A DNA stretch of 56,802 nt from NCBI GenBank assembly GCA_016110215.1, contig JADWQD010000031.1:1-56802 (forward strand). The letters are read 5' to 3'. Both the position numbers and the translations under genes were made by a program. Shown one piece after another: positions 36,601 to 48,639 of this stretch. How positions within the stretch are numbered: position 1 is the first letter of the stretch; the number at the start of each line of letters is the position of its first letter. The DNA is from Capronia americana. Taxonomy: Eukaryota; Ascomycota; Eurotiomycetes; Chaetothyriales; Herpotrichiellaceae. The notes below the pieces were generated by a model. That model worked only from the letters and a program-made list of their open reading frames with translations. It was not told where the DNA came from and made no database searches.

Positions 36601-38442
36601 ATAAGCGCGGGGGGTAGGCCGACTAGCTAGCCCTCATCTTATTTAAGACGGTTATAAGTAGTTATAGGAGTTTAAGGAAGGTTTTATTAAAGAAAGTTAG
36701 TTATATTATATATAGTACTTTAGCTAAGGTGCTAGCCTATTACTTACTAGCTTACCTACTTACTTAAGGTTATAAGCCTTTACTAAAAGATATAAGTAAT
36801 AAAGCTTATAGTCTAAAATATCTACTCGCTTAGTTATAAGCTATTATAATTAGTCACTCTACTTCCCACCAGTATATATAACGCTAGAACTCTATAAAAA
36901 CTATTTAAAACCTTATATAACCACTTAATCTAAGAGGTCTCTAAGTTCGCGGGCGCCGACTTATTAATAAGCGGGACGCTTTACAGCCGGAGCGGAACTA
37001 GTTATAACCGACTTAGGAGTAGACTTAGCTTTAGCCTTAGGAGTAGGTTTAATAATTTTAGAAGTTTATAAGGAGTTATAAGTAATTATAATAATCTTCT
37101 AAGCTTTATAAAGTGCCTCTTTAGTAATCTTCTAAGCTTTACGGGCTAAGGCTTCCTTAGTTATTACTAGAAGAGTTAGTATAGTTACGATAAGTTATAA
37201 AGAGGTAAGACTTATATTTAATAGCGAAAGTATAGTTAACTTCCTTAGATTACTAGATATAGTAAGTATAAGCTAGAATAAAATTAGCAGGTTATAATAG
37301 GTTATAAAGGGATAAGCTAGCTTACCACTATACTTTATACTACTAAAGGATATATAAGTTTTAAATTTACTATATTAGCTAGCGCACTTAGTATAAGCTA
37401 ATAAGTTAGTTACGAATAGTTACGAGAGAGACAGTATAAACGCGGATTATTACGGTCTCCCTTAATTTAAATTAAGTATACTTTATCTTCGGAAGCTCGG
37501 AGTTCTATTAAGGGGGTTAGTATAGTTATAAACGGTTACGGAAAGTACTTACTAGTAGAGGTAGTGGTTTAGAAGAGGTACTTATCTTAGGGGTCGCGCT
37601 AATTTAGGATATTTATAATATTATTAAAAGTCTTTATAACTATTAGTAACCTAGTAGTTTAGGAAGTTTACTAAGAGTATATACTTAAAGGATTATATAG
37701 GTATAACTACTAAAGCGCTTATAAGGACCTTTATATAATATAGTGGTTATAAAAGATTATAAATAGAAAAGAAAGAAGATAAAAAATATAGTATAGAGGA
37801 AGATATAAGAAAAATAAAGAAGGGGTATAGATATATACTTATACTAAGGAACCTACTTAAGACTAATTATAACTACTTATAACTATAATATAAGAGTTAA
37901 AGTAGAAGATAAAGATTATAATACTCACCGACTATTCACTTACCTTTTACTTCTCTCTTACCTACTACTCACCTTATAATTCACCTATAATTCACCGATA
38001 ATTTACTTTACGTTCACCTTAGCTACACCTCACTCTAGCCTTACTCTAGCTTCACTCTACTACTAGAGGAAAGTCGCAACTTATTATAACCGAAGTATAC
38101 TTAAAAACTTTTAAATAACTTTAGAGGGGAGGCCCGCGACCCCGATACCCCCAGAACCCTACTCCCCCGGAGGGAGACGGGTCGTAACTAATCGCAACTA
38201 GAGGGAAAAGGAAAGAAGGGAGGAAAGCCTAGAGGCTTAAAGGATAATCCGGCGCTGCCTATAAAGGCTCGTAAACACCCGGTATAAAGTGAAACTGATA
38301 GGAACTAAAGAGGGTAGGTTTTATTCCCCGGGAGGGTTTTCCCTATCTTATTTAATAGTTTATAGAATCCTCGATATAAGCTTTAAATAGCTTCTAGAAG
38401 TAGAGAATTAAAAAAAAAATAATATAACTATTTATTATATAT
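36601..38442 (+). repeat. LINE 3 3' region with paired octamers and an 11-bp array
   Basis: Octamer pairs (GTTAYRA..GTTAYRA or complement) occur at about 36651, 36832, 37075, 37184, 37291, 37408, 37525, 37633, 37745, 37868, 38073 and 38181. The run from 37075 to 37868 has eight pairs spaced 107-123 bp. An array of 11-bp units (TTCACCNNNNN-like) lies at 37922-38063. The palindrome cttaatttaaattaag is near 37460. Confidence 0.7.
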
Positions 38443-38458
38443 ATATACTATAACTATA

Positions 38459-38602
38459 GACCCCTAAATACTATTATATTTAATTAAGATTTATAATTTA
38501 TTTTAATATTCTAAATAAAGTTCTACTATATTTTAAGTATAAAGTTAAAATTATTTATCGCTTTTTATCTCTAAATAGATAACTAAATTAAGATTATAAA
38601 CT
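38459..38602 (+). pseudogene. Gypsy B pol, integrase fragment
   Basis: 144-bp segment between LINE 3 and LINE 4. It aligns with 18910-19060 of Gypsy A and belongs to the integrase region. Its right end aagattataaact (38590-38602) is the left target duplication of LINE 4. Confidence 0.8.
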
Positions 38603-40453
38603 TTTTTTTTTTTTTTTTTATTCTCTACTTCTAGAAGCTACTTAAAGCTTATATTAAGGATTCTATAAACTATTAAATAGAATAGGGAAAACCCTCCCGA
38701 GAAATAAAACCTACCCCCTATTATTTTTATTAGTTTTACTTTTATACCGGGTGTTTATAAGCCTTTATAGACAGTATAGGATTATCCTTTAAGCCTTTAG
38801 TCTTTCCTCCCTACTTTCCTTTTTCCTATAAGTTACGATTATTTACAACTCGTCTCCCTCTAGGGGAGTAGGGTTCTAGGGGTAGCGGGGTCGCCGGCCT
38901 CCCCTCTAGAGTTATCTAAAAGTTTTTTAAGCTCTCTTTAGTTATAAAAGATTATAACTCTCCTTTAGTAGTAGAGTAAAGCTAGAGTAAGGCTAGAGTA
39001 AAGTATAGCTAAGATAAATATAAAGTAAATTATTAGTAAATTATAAATAAATTATAAGGTGAATAATAAGTAAGAGAGAAGTAAATAATAAGTAAATAGT
39101 TAATAAGTATTATAATCTTTACTTTCTACTTTAGCTTTAATATTATAGTTATAAGTAGTTATAATTAGTCTTATATAGGTTCTCTAGTATAAGTATATAT
39201 TTATATCTCTTCTTTATTTTTCTTATATCTTTCTCTATACTATATTTTTTATCTTCTTTCTTTTCTATTTATAATCTTTTATAGCTATTATACTATATAA
39301 AGATCCTTATAAGCGCTTTAGTAGCTATATCTATATAATCCTCTAAATATATACTCTTAGTAAACCTTCTAAACTACTAAGTTACTAATAATTATAAAGA
39401 CTTTTAATAATATTATAAAGATTCTAAATTAGTATAACCCCTAAAATAAGTATCTCTTCTAGACTATAGGCGCTATTAGTAAGTACTTTTATAACTATTT
39501 ATAACTATACTAACCCCCTTAATAGAACTTTAAGCTTCTAAAGATAAAGTATACTTAATTTAAATTAAGAGAGATTATAATAATCTATATTTATACTATC
39601 TCTCTTATAACTATTTATAATTAATCTATTAGCTTATATTAAGTACACCGACTAATATAGTAAATTTAAGACTTATATATTCTTTAACTATATAAAGCGT
39701 AATAATAAGCTAGCTTATTTTCTTATAACTTATTATAATCTACTAATTTTATTCTAGCTTATACTTACTATATTTAGTAATCTAAGAAAGTTAACTATAC
39801 TTTTACTATTAAATATAAGTCTTACCTCTTTATAATCTATTATAATTATATTAACTCTTCTAGTAATAACCTAGAAAGCCTTAGCTCGTAAAGCTTAGAA
39901 GATTACTAAAGAGGCGCTTTATAAGGCTTAAGAAACTATCATAATTACTTATAACTCTTTATAAACTTTTAAAATTTAGAAACCTACTCCTAAGGCTAAA
40001 GCTAACGCTAAAGCTAATACTAAAGCTAAGTCTACTCCTAAGTCGGTTGCGACTAGTTCCGGCCCGGCTTTAAAATATCCCGCTCGCTAGCCTATTAGCG
40101 TTAGTAAACTTAGAGGCCTCTTAGATTAAGTAGTTATATAAGGTTTTAAATAGTTTTTATAGAGTTCTAGAGTTATATATACTAGTGGGGATTAAAGTAA
40201 TTAATTAAAATAGCTTATAACTAAGTAAGTAGATATTTTAGACTATAAGCTTTATTACTTATATCTTTTAGTAAAGGCTTATAACCTTAAGTAAGTAGAT
40301 AAGCTAATAAGTAATAAGCTAGTATCTTAGCTAAAGTACTATCTATAATATAATTAACTTTCTTTAATAAAACCTTCTTTAAACTACTATAACCGCTTAT
40401 AACCGCCTTATATAAGATAAGGGCTAGCTAAATAGCCTACCCCCCGCGCTCGT
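38603..40453 (-). repeat. LINE 4 3' region
   Basis: Same paired octamers and 11-bp array (38965-39110) as in the other LINEs, with the palindrome cttaatttaaattaag near 39551. The antisense (plus-strand) frame encodes a Lys/Ala/Pro-rich stretch at 39980-40045, with a 24-bp (8-codon) expansion relative to LINEs 2 and 3. It then ends LRGLLD-stop at 40127-40129. Confidence 0.68.
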
Positions 40454-43400
40454 ACCCGAGGCTGAGTCTAAGGCTAAATTAGGGAAGGAGGTTTATCTAC
40501 TATAGCTAGATTACTACTACCTTAGCCTCCGCTAAGGTTTTAACTAGTCTTTAGTAGTTACTCTAATACTAGAGGCTATAGAGGGGTACTCTTCTCTCTT
40601 ACTAATTAAGATAGTACCTAACGATATACTTTATAGTCTATTATAACTACTTATAACTATATATTAAAAGAATTTCTAGAACTCTTCTTTTATAGAGAAA
40701 GGCGTTAAGTCTAATTTTTTTTATATAAATTTAGATTATCATCGCGCTTAATATCTTTAGAAAGATTATATATAGTTTCTTTAGATTATATCTCTCTATA
40801 AGGAGGACTAGAGGTCTTTTATATATAGAGACGGACTTAATATATTAAGCCCACCTTCGGTCTTATATAGTTTAAAAGTATTCTTACTAAGTCTTCTTTT
40901 AAGACCTTAATTATATAGTTACTAGATTACTTAAATCCTATTATAGAATCTTAGCGCGGTATTAATTAGAGAAGTTTAGCTATAGTTACTAAAGCTTAAG
41001 TACTATTAAAGTCGCCCTTTATTATAACGCCTATTATCTTATCTTAAGGTGGTGTAACCGGATCTTACTATACTTCTCTCTAATAAATTAATCCGCTAAG
41101 AAGTAATATATCTATAGAAGAAGTACCGCGAGCCTTTTTTCGGTGTTAAGGTAGATTAAGGGGACCCCTAACTCTCTCTTAAGGGTTAGGCCCTCTATCA
41201 CCTTATACGCGCCGGTTATATACTATAATCTCCGGTTTTATATTACCTCTAGCCTCTTATTAGCTAACTTTATTATTAATTTAAGGTTATCTAGGCTCTA
41301 CTAAATTTTTAAGGTGAAACTTATTATAGATTAAAGTATTATTAAGTAAATAAGTTATAATTATAATAGTCTCGCTCCTTAAGTTAAATAAGTAATATAA
41401 TTAAATATAAGTAGTTATAACTTAAATTAACTTTTTACTCTCTAAAGTTATTTTTTCTACTATAGTTTTAAGTTAATTTACATCTCTAGAATCTTAATAA
41501 TTTACCTTATCTCTAGTTATATCCCCTTAATCTTAGCCTCTATCTTTATATTAAACTTACTCCGGTTTCTTATAAAGTAGATTAGCTTATACTTATCTAG
41601 AGTAAACTTCACCTTATAGCTTAGCGCTTATTATTAGTATTTATAATAAATTCTCTCTAGTTTTATATAGTTACACTCTATAGACTTACTATATATAAAA
41701 ATATATATATTATCTATAAATTTAACTAAAGTAGTTTATAGCTCTTTATTTCTAATATTATCTAGAAGATCCGCTATAAAGAAGAGAAAGATAATTAATA
41801 AGACTAGAGACCTCTATAGGATTCTTTTAGTTATACTAAAGTATAGAGTCTTACTTTCTAGTATACTAAGTTTTATAGTTTATTTATTTAGAAAGCTCTC
41901 TATCTATTCTATTATAAGGCTTAGAACGCGTCTCTTTTAAAGATTATATAATAGCTATAGTTATAATATATTATTAAAGACTCTTATAATATTTATATAA
42001 AGTACTATAATTACTTATAACTCTTTAAAGAGGTTCTAGATTATATAGATTTATTTTATAATAAGCTAGAGTACTAAACTTATTAATCTTTCCTTTTAGA
42101 CTTCTATTTATAAATTAAGGAGAAGATAATAGATTTCTACTAGTTTTAAGAGTCTCCTTATAATAATAATCTTAAAGATCTTCCTTATAGTATTAAGTAA
42201 TATAATTAGTTAATATATATTAATAATAAAATAGTTAAGCTTACTTAGCTTCCTTAAAATAAGTGTAATTACTCACTTTTATTTTATAGAATAGTATTCT
42301 AATTATAACGCCGCTATAAAGATTTATAAAAGTCTTAGAACTAGCTATATTACGGCGGTCTTAATAACTATATTTAGGATTTAGTCTAGGCCTAGTGCTT
42401 TTTTACTTATAACCCTTTAGATTACCGCGTATACTTCATCTTCCTCTATTTTATCTTATATAGGGAGTGGCTCTAGGTAGCTGGCTGTCTTAATATCTCT
42501 CGTATCCGTATATATATTCTTAAGGAAGAACTACTTTTAGAAGGTTTAGAGCTTCTCTTAGAGGTTCGTAATCTGTTTAGTCTCTTCTTATATCGCCTTA
42601 ATTAAGATCTCTAATAGCTATAAGAGAGCCCTTATAGTTTCTACTCGTTTTAACTATTTACTAGCTTTCTATAGGCCTTCTAGAGTTCCCGCTAGTTTAG
42701 CGATCCCTTAGTGAAAGGCTTATTACTTCACCTTCCTTATTACTACGACCTTCCTATTTCTTATAACTCTTTAGAGCTTAAGGGATTATATAGTATTAAG
42801 GCGTAGATAGTTAAGATAGGCTCTCCGATACTCTCTTATTACCTATAAGTATTTATCGGTCTAGTAGAACTTATTATACCCTAAGGACTTTATCTATAGA
42901 ACTAATACCTTAATTATATTTATAATAATTTATATTATATCTTAAACTGCTATATTAATTTAACTTTTAAAGTCTAGCTAGTAACTTATATCCTAGCGCT
43001 TAAGGGCCTTTAGTATTACTTTTAAGTTTAGCTTTTTCTAGTTTCGTCTTTAGGGGGTTTTAGCTAGTTCTAGACTAAAGTAAATAGTCGTTTTAATAAG
43101 TTTATAGTTAGAGGATTATTCTATATCTAATTATATAGTATATTATAATACTTTATAAATATAGAGAGTTAAAAGAAATATTAGGTTAATTATACTTTTA
43201 GTATCTCTTTTCTTTTAGGTTATTATCCTAGAAGGGGTTATAAGTAATAGTGAATAGTCTCTCGCGATATTAAGGAAGTTATCGGTTATAGAGTAGAATA
43301 TAAATCTATTTAGTTTATTCTATATAGAGTAATAAAGATTAAAGTTCTTAATTATAAGGTTTATCGCGTCTACCCGTAACTTCTTAGGGAGAAGAGTAAG

Positions 43401-43772
43401 GACGCCTTAAAGCTAGGAGAAGCTTAACTTAGGGCTTAGGTTATAGATATTATAAATATCTATAGTAGCACCCTCTTACTTAATTAAAATTATCTAAAAG
43501 TCCGCGAAGTAGTTTATAACTAACTATAAGCTAATCTTTAGCCTTTTATTAATATAGAGATATACTCTTATATTATTATATTAAGGGTATATAAGGTGGA
43601 AGAGAAGGTAAGTTAAGTAGTAACTTATTATAATATATTTATTTCACTATAGCTTCTAGATTATAATAATATTAAACTTATAGACTCTTATATTCTTAAG
43701 AAGCGGAATAATTATACTCTCTTTCCTATAATTCACGTTATACTATAAGATCTATAGAGTAGTTATACTTAT
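40454..43772 (-). pseudogene. LINE 4 ORF2 (EN-RT, RIPped)
   Basis: Minus-strand frame starting over the ORF1 stop at 43772. The RT box reads FIDN near 41712-41723. The domain order is as in LINE 3. The 3' limit is approximate, by alignment. Confidence 0.83.
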
Positions 43773-45247
43773 TTATAATCTAGAGAGTCTTTACTTAAAC
43801 TTTTAATCTTAGTATTCTCCCTATTCCTTTTTAATAAGGACTTATCTTAAAGAGTTATAAGAGGGGATAATATATTACTAGTAGTTCTCTTTCCGGATAT
43901 ATTAAGCTAGGATTACCTTAGGTCTCTATCTACTAATATAATACTAGTAGACCTTCCTCTTTATCTTAATACCTATATATTAGGTTATACTTTAATACTA
44001 GAAGTTACTTCTCTTACTAGAGATATTATAAAACTTATTATAGCCTTCTTTAATATATTATTATAGTATTATAACGCTAGCTCTTTTAGGTCTCTTACTT
44101 TTTAGATCTTCTATCTCTAAACCTAGCATCTTTTATTCTATACTCTATAATTTCCTTTATATAGTGCGTATTTACTAGCCGCTCTATATAGTTTTAAGTA
44201 TTTATAAGTAGTATAGCGCTTAATATAGTTTATATAAGTTATCTTATTTCTATAGATTTAAGTAATATATTTAAACTATTAGTAGTTATAATATTATATA
44301 ATCCTTACCTTCCTTATAAATCTTTTATATTCTTTAATTTTCTAGCTTATAATTAGATCTTTTATAATAATTTAATTTATATTATAAGCTATTAAAATCT
44401 TAATAATTAGAGAGCTAAACTTCTTCTTCACTTAACTTACACTCTTTAACTAGCTTACCCTTAAGATCTTAAGATTTAAGTAAAGATATTAGTTTTTCTC
44501 TTAAATCTTTATAACTACTTATACCTATTAGGAGATATTAATATTCCTTATTTAGACTATATATATAAAGACTATAAAGATAGTCCTCTTAATCTTTATA
44601 AACGGCGTAATAACCTATAACTACTTAAAACTCTTCTTAAGTAAGACTCTTAACTCTATTTATATTATTATAATAAGGAGGTCCCTACTTATTAATTTCT
44701 AAATAGTTAAGATATCTTTTATTACTTTCTTTAGCTCTTTATAATAGATTATATTAAGTAGCGCCTCGACCTTTATATCCCTTAAGTGCTCGCGTTCTTA
44801 GTTACTTTAGATTATAACTATAATCTCTCTATCGCGCCTCTTTATAGGAGGTTCTATAAGAGTAGAGGTGATATTTAGCTAATTAGCCTAAGCCGCCACC
44901 TAGCTTTATATTCACTATATACCTAGTTCGCTTAATAATAGTTTCTTCTTAATCTCCTCTATATTCACTAGGATCTACTTAATACTATTTACGACTAGCT
45001 TATTATATAATATCACGTTACTCGCGTTACTAATATTTAGAATCTAGATAATCCTAAATAACGCGTCTTTCTCCACTACTATATACTCCTTTTCATCTCT
45101 TTTAATAATCTCCGCACTATCTATAAGCTTCTAGAGCTTCTTAAATTATTTCGTGACCGCGTGGAACCGCGCGTTACTACTTATAAGTATAGAGGAATTA
45201 GTACTTTCTCTATTACCCTCCCCTCTTTCTCTCTTAATTCCTTTTAT
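43769..45247 (-). pseudogene. LINE 4 ORF1 (gag-like, RIPped)
   Basis: 1479-nt frame from ATA (45247-45245) to TAA (43771-43769), the same length as in LINEs 1-3. Zinc knuckle codons are mutated to Tyr. Confidence 0.82.
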
Positions 45248-45359
45248 CCTCCCTTCTTAGGAGATTCCTAGCTAGTAGCTAGACTATCTATAGCTATTTA
45301 TAGTTATCTATAACTATACGCTATTCTTTATTAAAGAATCCTTTTTAAGATTATAAACT

Positions 45360-46229
45360 AGTATCTTAATTAATAACTTTAATTATTTATTAACTACTAT
45401 TAAAATAACTAGTCTAACCTTCTTTTAATTATAGACTTTATATAGGCCCTACTACTATATAATTTAATTAAGATAAGCTCTTTCTATTTTAAAAATAGAT
45501 ATAAGCTTTATATATCTTTTAACTAGACCTAGCTAAGTGAGCTAGCTATAGTATAGGAGCGACTTAGTTAAGAAGAAGCCTAAAAATATATAGAGAAGTT
45601 ATAAGGCGCCTAGTAAGCCGCCCGCGCTGCTATATTAAGCGTATAGGTGTAGTAATAACGGTAAGCCGATAAACATCGCCGAGAAGTTAATTTTATAGAA
45701 GAAGATCTAGTATAGGTGTCCACTAAGAACTAGAAAATAGATTAATTAAGTTAAAAGCTAGTATACTAGATAGTTAGTCCCTTCCGGATACTAGAAAAGG
45801 TCGGTAACTCTTTTAAATTAGATCTACTAAATTTAATAAAGATCTACCTAATCCTCTCCCCTAACTATTTATATAAGGCTATAGACGACCCCCTCCTAGA
45901 ATAAGTAAACAACCCTTTACCGCTAATTAAGGTAAATAGCGAGAATAAATAGGAAGTTAAGAAAGTCTTAGTAGTATAGAAGTATTATAGTAAACTATAA
46001 TATTAAGTCTAGTGACTAGACTAGGACGAGGATCTAGAGTAGTACTCGGCCTCTAACTTTAAGAATACACTATATAAGATCCGGGACTATTATAATAGGT
46101 ACCCTTAATAACTAGGCCCCCTAAAACGGTTAAAAGAATAGATTCGCTATTAGGAGAACGATAAAGACGTACTAGACTACACTAACGACGATAAAGCCTG
46201 AGGATAGGCTTTCTTAGAAGGGGGGGTAA
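45360..46229 (+). pseudogene. Gypsy B pol, C-terminus with chromodomain
   Basis: End of integrase and the chromodomain at 45941-46110 (blocks EVKKVLVV, DEDLE.YSASNFKN, RDYYNRYP). Trp positions of the aromatic cage are now TAG or TGA. Chromodomains of chromoviral integrases bind methylated H3K9 and steer integration to heterochromatin, which fits the nesting seen here. The polypurine tract is the 7-G run at 46220-46226. Confidence 0.88.
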
Positions 46230-46603
46230 TATCACGGAATAAGACGCGCCTAGCCTATAAAATAACTGGATTAGGATAGATACGGACGAAGGCTAGGAAA
46301 GGCTGGCACGGTGGCAGTTACCGGATTAGAAATAGGGCTTTACCAAGCCTTACCCTGATTAGGTAATATACCCGTGTAAGTTGCACGGCCATATATAATT
46401 AGCTGCACGTGACCAGGGTTTTCGGCGGTGCGCGCATATACCGGAACCCTTGGCGGAGGGAAACATTTACCTGGGACAAGGTATGGCCGCCTTTTTAGAT
46501 ATCTTTCCTTCTCTCTCTAGTTTAGTCTCTTCGTATTGAGCAATCTATGCCTTTGCGCAGCGTTAGCCCTGCCTTCATCCCATTGGCATGCCGTGCCATC
46601 ACA
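46230..46603 (+). repeat. 3' LTR of Gypsy B
   Basis: 374 bp starting tatcacgg and ending ccgtgccatcaca. The first ~50 bp look RIPped (cctataaaataactgg), whereas most of the rest is native with CA and TG restored. It marks the right border of the RIPped block. It is followed by the target duplication GTTAG (46604-46608). Confidence 0.93.
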
Positions 46604-46608
46604 GTTAG

Positions 46609-46862
46609 AGATGAATAATCACAACGCTAACCACCACTTCACCAGGTACATCTCGGGCTATACCTGCTCGTGATATATTCTCGATATCTCTATTCCAGCA
46701 GCCGAATGATTGCCGAAATCCGATCTTTCCACGGAATACCAGCCAGGCTAATGATCCCATTCTAAACTTGAACCCTTCTAAGATTTGCCTTCCAGCATCT
46801 CCTCTCGCGAATCCCAACCCTGCCATCCCGGTGAACCCTACCACCGACAAATTTCATCTGAC
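46609..46862. other. Host-like flank without clear gene
   Basis: Normal base composition begins here. Short plus-strand stretches rich in Pro (around 46786-46880) look like coding sequence in a different frame from the downstream one. They may be the frameshifted N-terminus of the following pseudogene. Nothing else is seen. Confidence 0.4.
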
Positions 46863-47902
46863 CCCTCCCTCCCGTATCGGTCTCCAGCCTTAATACTGCC
46901 CAGCTGGCGAACAATTCCACAGACTCTACCTTACTATCTACTCGTGGGCCAACTCTTGCTCCTCCTATCGTATTCCAGCCGCATTATGACGAGGAGGAAC
47001 CTATTAACAAAGACTTATTGCAGTACGACTCTTAAGAGGAGGGAACTGATAGCGATATTAGGATCCTAGATCTCGAGGCTCAAGAGGCTGGTCAAGAAGT
47101 CCGGAAGGCGTTCTATTATACACTCTAAGGTGCGGCAAGTAACGTTAACGAGATGCTGCTCGAGCGGACTTCTATAAACTTCGATCTGAAGGACCGATAC
47201 TGGCAGGATCACCTCCTGCGGCGCCTGGACGAAGGCTTTAAGGATCTCCAGACCCTCAGGGAATCAATTGAGCTACTTCCAATCCTAGTCGAGGAGCTTA
47301 GTGCTGAGGAAATAGTATGGCGTAGAGAGCTCTTAGACCCTGAGATAGAGAGCGGTAAAGAGATGTGCGATATTAAACGCGATGTCGGGAACCTCATCAC
47401 GGCATTCCATACGGCTCCGTCCATCTCCGTGAATGCGCTCAGGCTTTCCGTTCGAACGGTCCAACCGTCGCAGGCCCAACCATCCTACCACTCCACCGGA
47501 TCGGTCTTGACCTCTCCACGATTCGTCTTAGGCACCGGTACGGCCTCGACCTTGACGGGTCCTTTCCTCTATTCCTTAAGGTACCCGCTGCCGTCCAACC
47601 ACGGGGCCAGCTGTGGCTTTCGCTCTCGCTCTGCCACAGTAAAGGAGGAGATAAGGTGGTGGTACTTCAATAGACTACGAGCCTACTACCATAGCCTGCC
47701 GCTGCCACCGCCACCGGCCGGCGCTGCAGCTGCAGTGTCCATGGCCGGAGGAGCTGCCGCGGCTGTTGCTGGAGATGTCGCTCCGGCTATGGCGGCCGAT
47801 TGGCACAGCAAGGCGCGCGGACCGACCATGCTGGACGCGCTGGCGCCGTCCCCAACGTCATCTGGAGGATTGGCGGTCTCGTCGGAGATGTTCCAGCACT
47901 GA
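46863..47902 (+). pseudogene. Unrecognised protein remnant, possibly the N-terminus of the SNF2 pseudogene
   Basis: One plus-strand frame continues from 46863 to the TGA at 47900, broken only by TAA at 47033 and 47126, both explicable as CAA-to-TAA RIP changes. From 47153 it is open for 249 codons. The first ~85 residues are charged and probably helical (DLKDRYWQDHLLRRLDEGF, EELSAEEIVWRRELLDPEIE). Then come a Ser/Thr-rich part and an Ala/Gly/Pro-rich low-complexity tail from about residue 180. I do not recognise a domain. Its position and strand ahead of the SNF2 fragment suggest it was the same gene, but no ATPase motif I or II lies between them. Confidence 0.5.
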
Positions 47903-48639
47903 ATCGTGAGGCCACAAGTGTTTTTAAGCCTGGCGAGTACGGCGAAGAAGAACCAGTCTACCAGACGCCGCGACCAGCTCTCGTCGTGCGTCTACCGCAT
48001 CTGCGAAAAGCGATGATGCAGAGCAAGACCCGGCCAGGAACGCCCGCAGTTGCATGCGCGCATACAGGAGGACGATTCTCCGCGCGTCGTCCAGGCTTTG
48101 CTTCCGCGCATCCAACGCCGTGAGCCGCTCCGTCTAGAGGCGCAGAAGACTCAGACGAGTCTCAGGCTCGCGGAGCCTCGGTTTCCCGTGTCGGTTCTTT
48201 GTCAAGGTACGCAGCACCACGTACTCTGTACGAGTAGGTGTCGAGGCTGCTGTTGGTTGGCTCGGTGATGGCTACCGGACTACAGCAGTGCGGGCTCTTT
48301 GGAGTCGAGTCAGAGACAGCGTGCGCCGAAGCAACGCCCTGACTAGATGGAGTCTGGCAAATTCATTCCCGGAGCTCGCCCGCGCGCTCTCGCGGCCTGC
48401 ACCTTCGTCGCCCGAGGCTTGCGGATCTGCTCGTACAGGCGCAGCCCGGCCGCCGCCCGTCAAAGGGGGCTCCCGTCGACGGCGGTGGAATTAGCTGCAA
48501 GCAAGGTCACGGACAGTGACCGCGAGCAGTACCAGGCACAACAGGCTCTCATGAATAATACTATGTTCCAGCCGCAAGGCCATAAGGCAGCTTGTAGGTA
48601 CCTCGGTCTCGTAAATCATGAGCAAGCTCAGGCCCCCTG
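47903..48639 (+). other. GC-rich stretch with frameshifted coding-like frames
   Basis: Part of a GC-rich patch (about 47640-48500) that contrasts with the flanking ~50% GC and the AT-rich nest. Plus-strand frames at 47800-48123, 48050-48268 and 48347-48640 each look partly coding (for example GEYGEEEPVYQTPRP and EQYQAQQALMNNT), but none extends across. This suggests one gene broken by several indels. Minus-strand frames here are shadows. No domain is recognised. Confidence 0.35.

Larger units (their letters stand above)
31708..38442 (+). mobile_element. Tad1-like LINE 3
   Basis: Full-length LINE, about 6.73 kb, with target duplication atatastataactata at 31692-31707 and 38443-38458. It is the least damaged copy for most of ORF1 and ORF2. 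The A-tail is around 38410-38419 and is followed by 20 bp of AT-rich sequence before the duplication. With LINE 4 it forms a giant inverted repeat. Confidence 0.93.
38603..45346 (-). mobile_element. Tad1-like LINE 4
   Basis: Full-length LINE on the minus strand, about 6.74 kb. The plus strand begins with a poly-T run (38602-38619) and ends with the LINE 5' end. The target duplication aagattataaact lies at 38590-38602 and 45347-45359, inside the integrase region of Gypsy B. It is RIPped throughout. Confidence 0.93.
20397..46603 (+). mobile_element. Gypsy chromovirus B (with nested C, D, LINE 3 and LINE 4)
   Basis: Complete element of about 6.2 kb. It is spread over 20397-21015, 27545-31707, 38459-38602 and 45360-46603, with 374-bp LTRs at both ends and a perfect 5-bp target duplication GTTAG (20392-20396 and 46604-46608). 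Element C split its leader, LINE 3 its integrase, and LINE 4 the region before the chromodomain. The insertion is the reason the left spacer (20213-20396) is now 26 kb from the gene-like DNA on the right. Confidence 0.93.

Noticed and set aside
46785..47069. 94-codon plus-strand frame starting MPSSIS
   Set aside because: Another frame over the same bases joins continuously to the 249-codon stretch after two CAA-to-TAA stops, so this one is probably a shadow.
47209..47424. 71-codon minus-strand frame
   Set aside because: It is the shadow of the charged plus-strand frame at 47153-47902.
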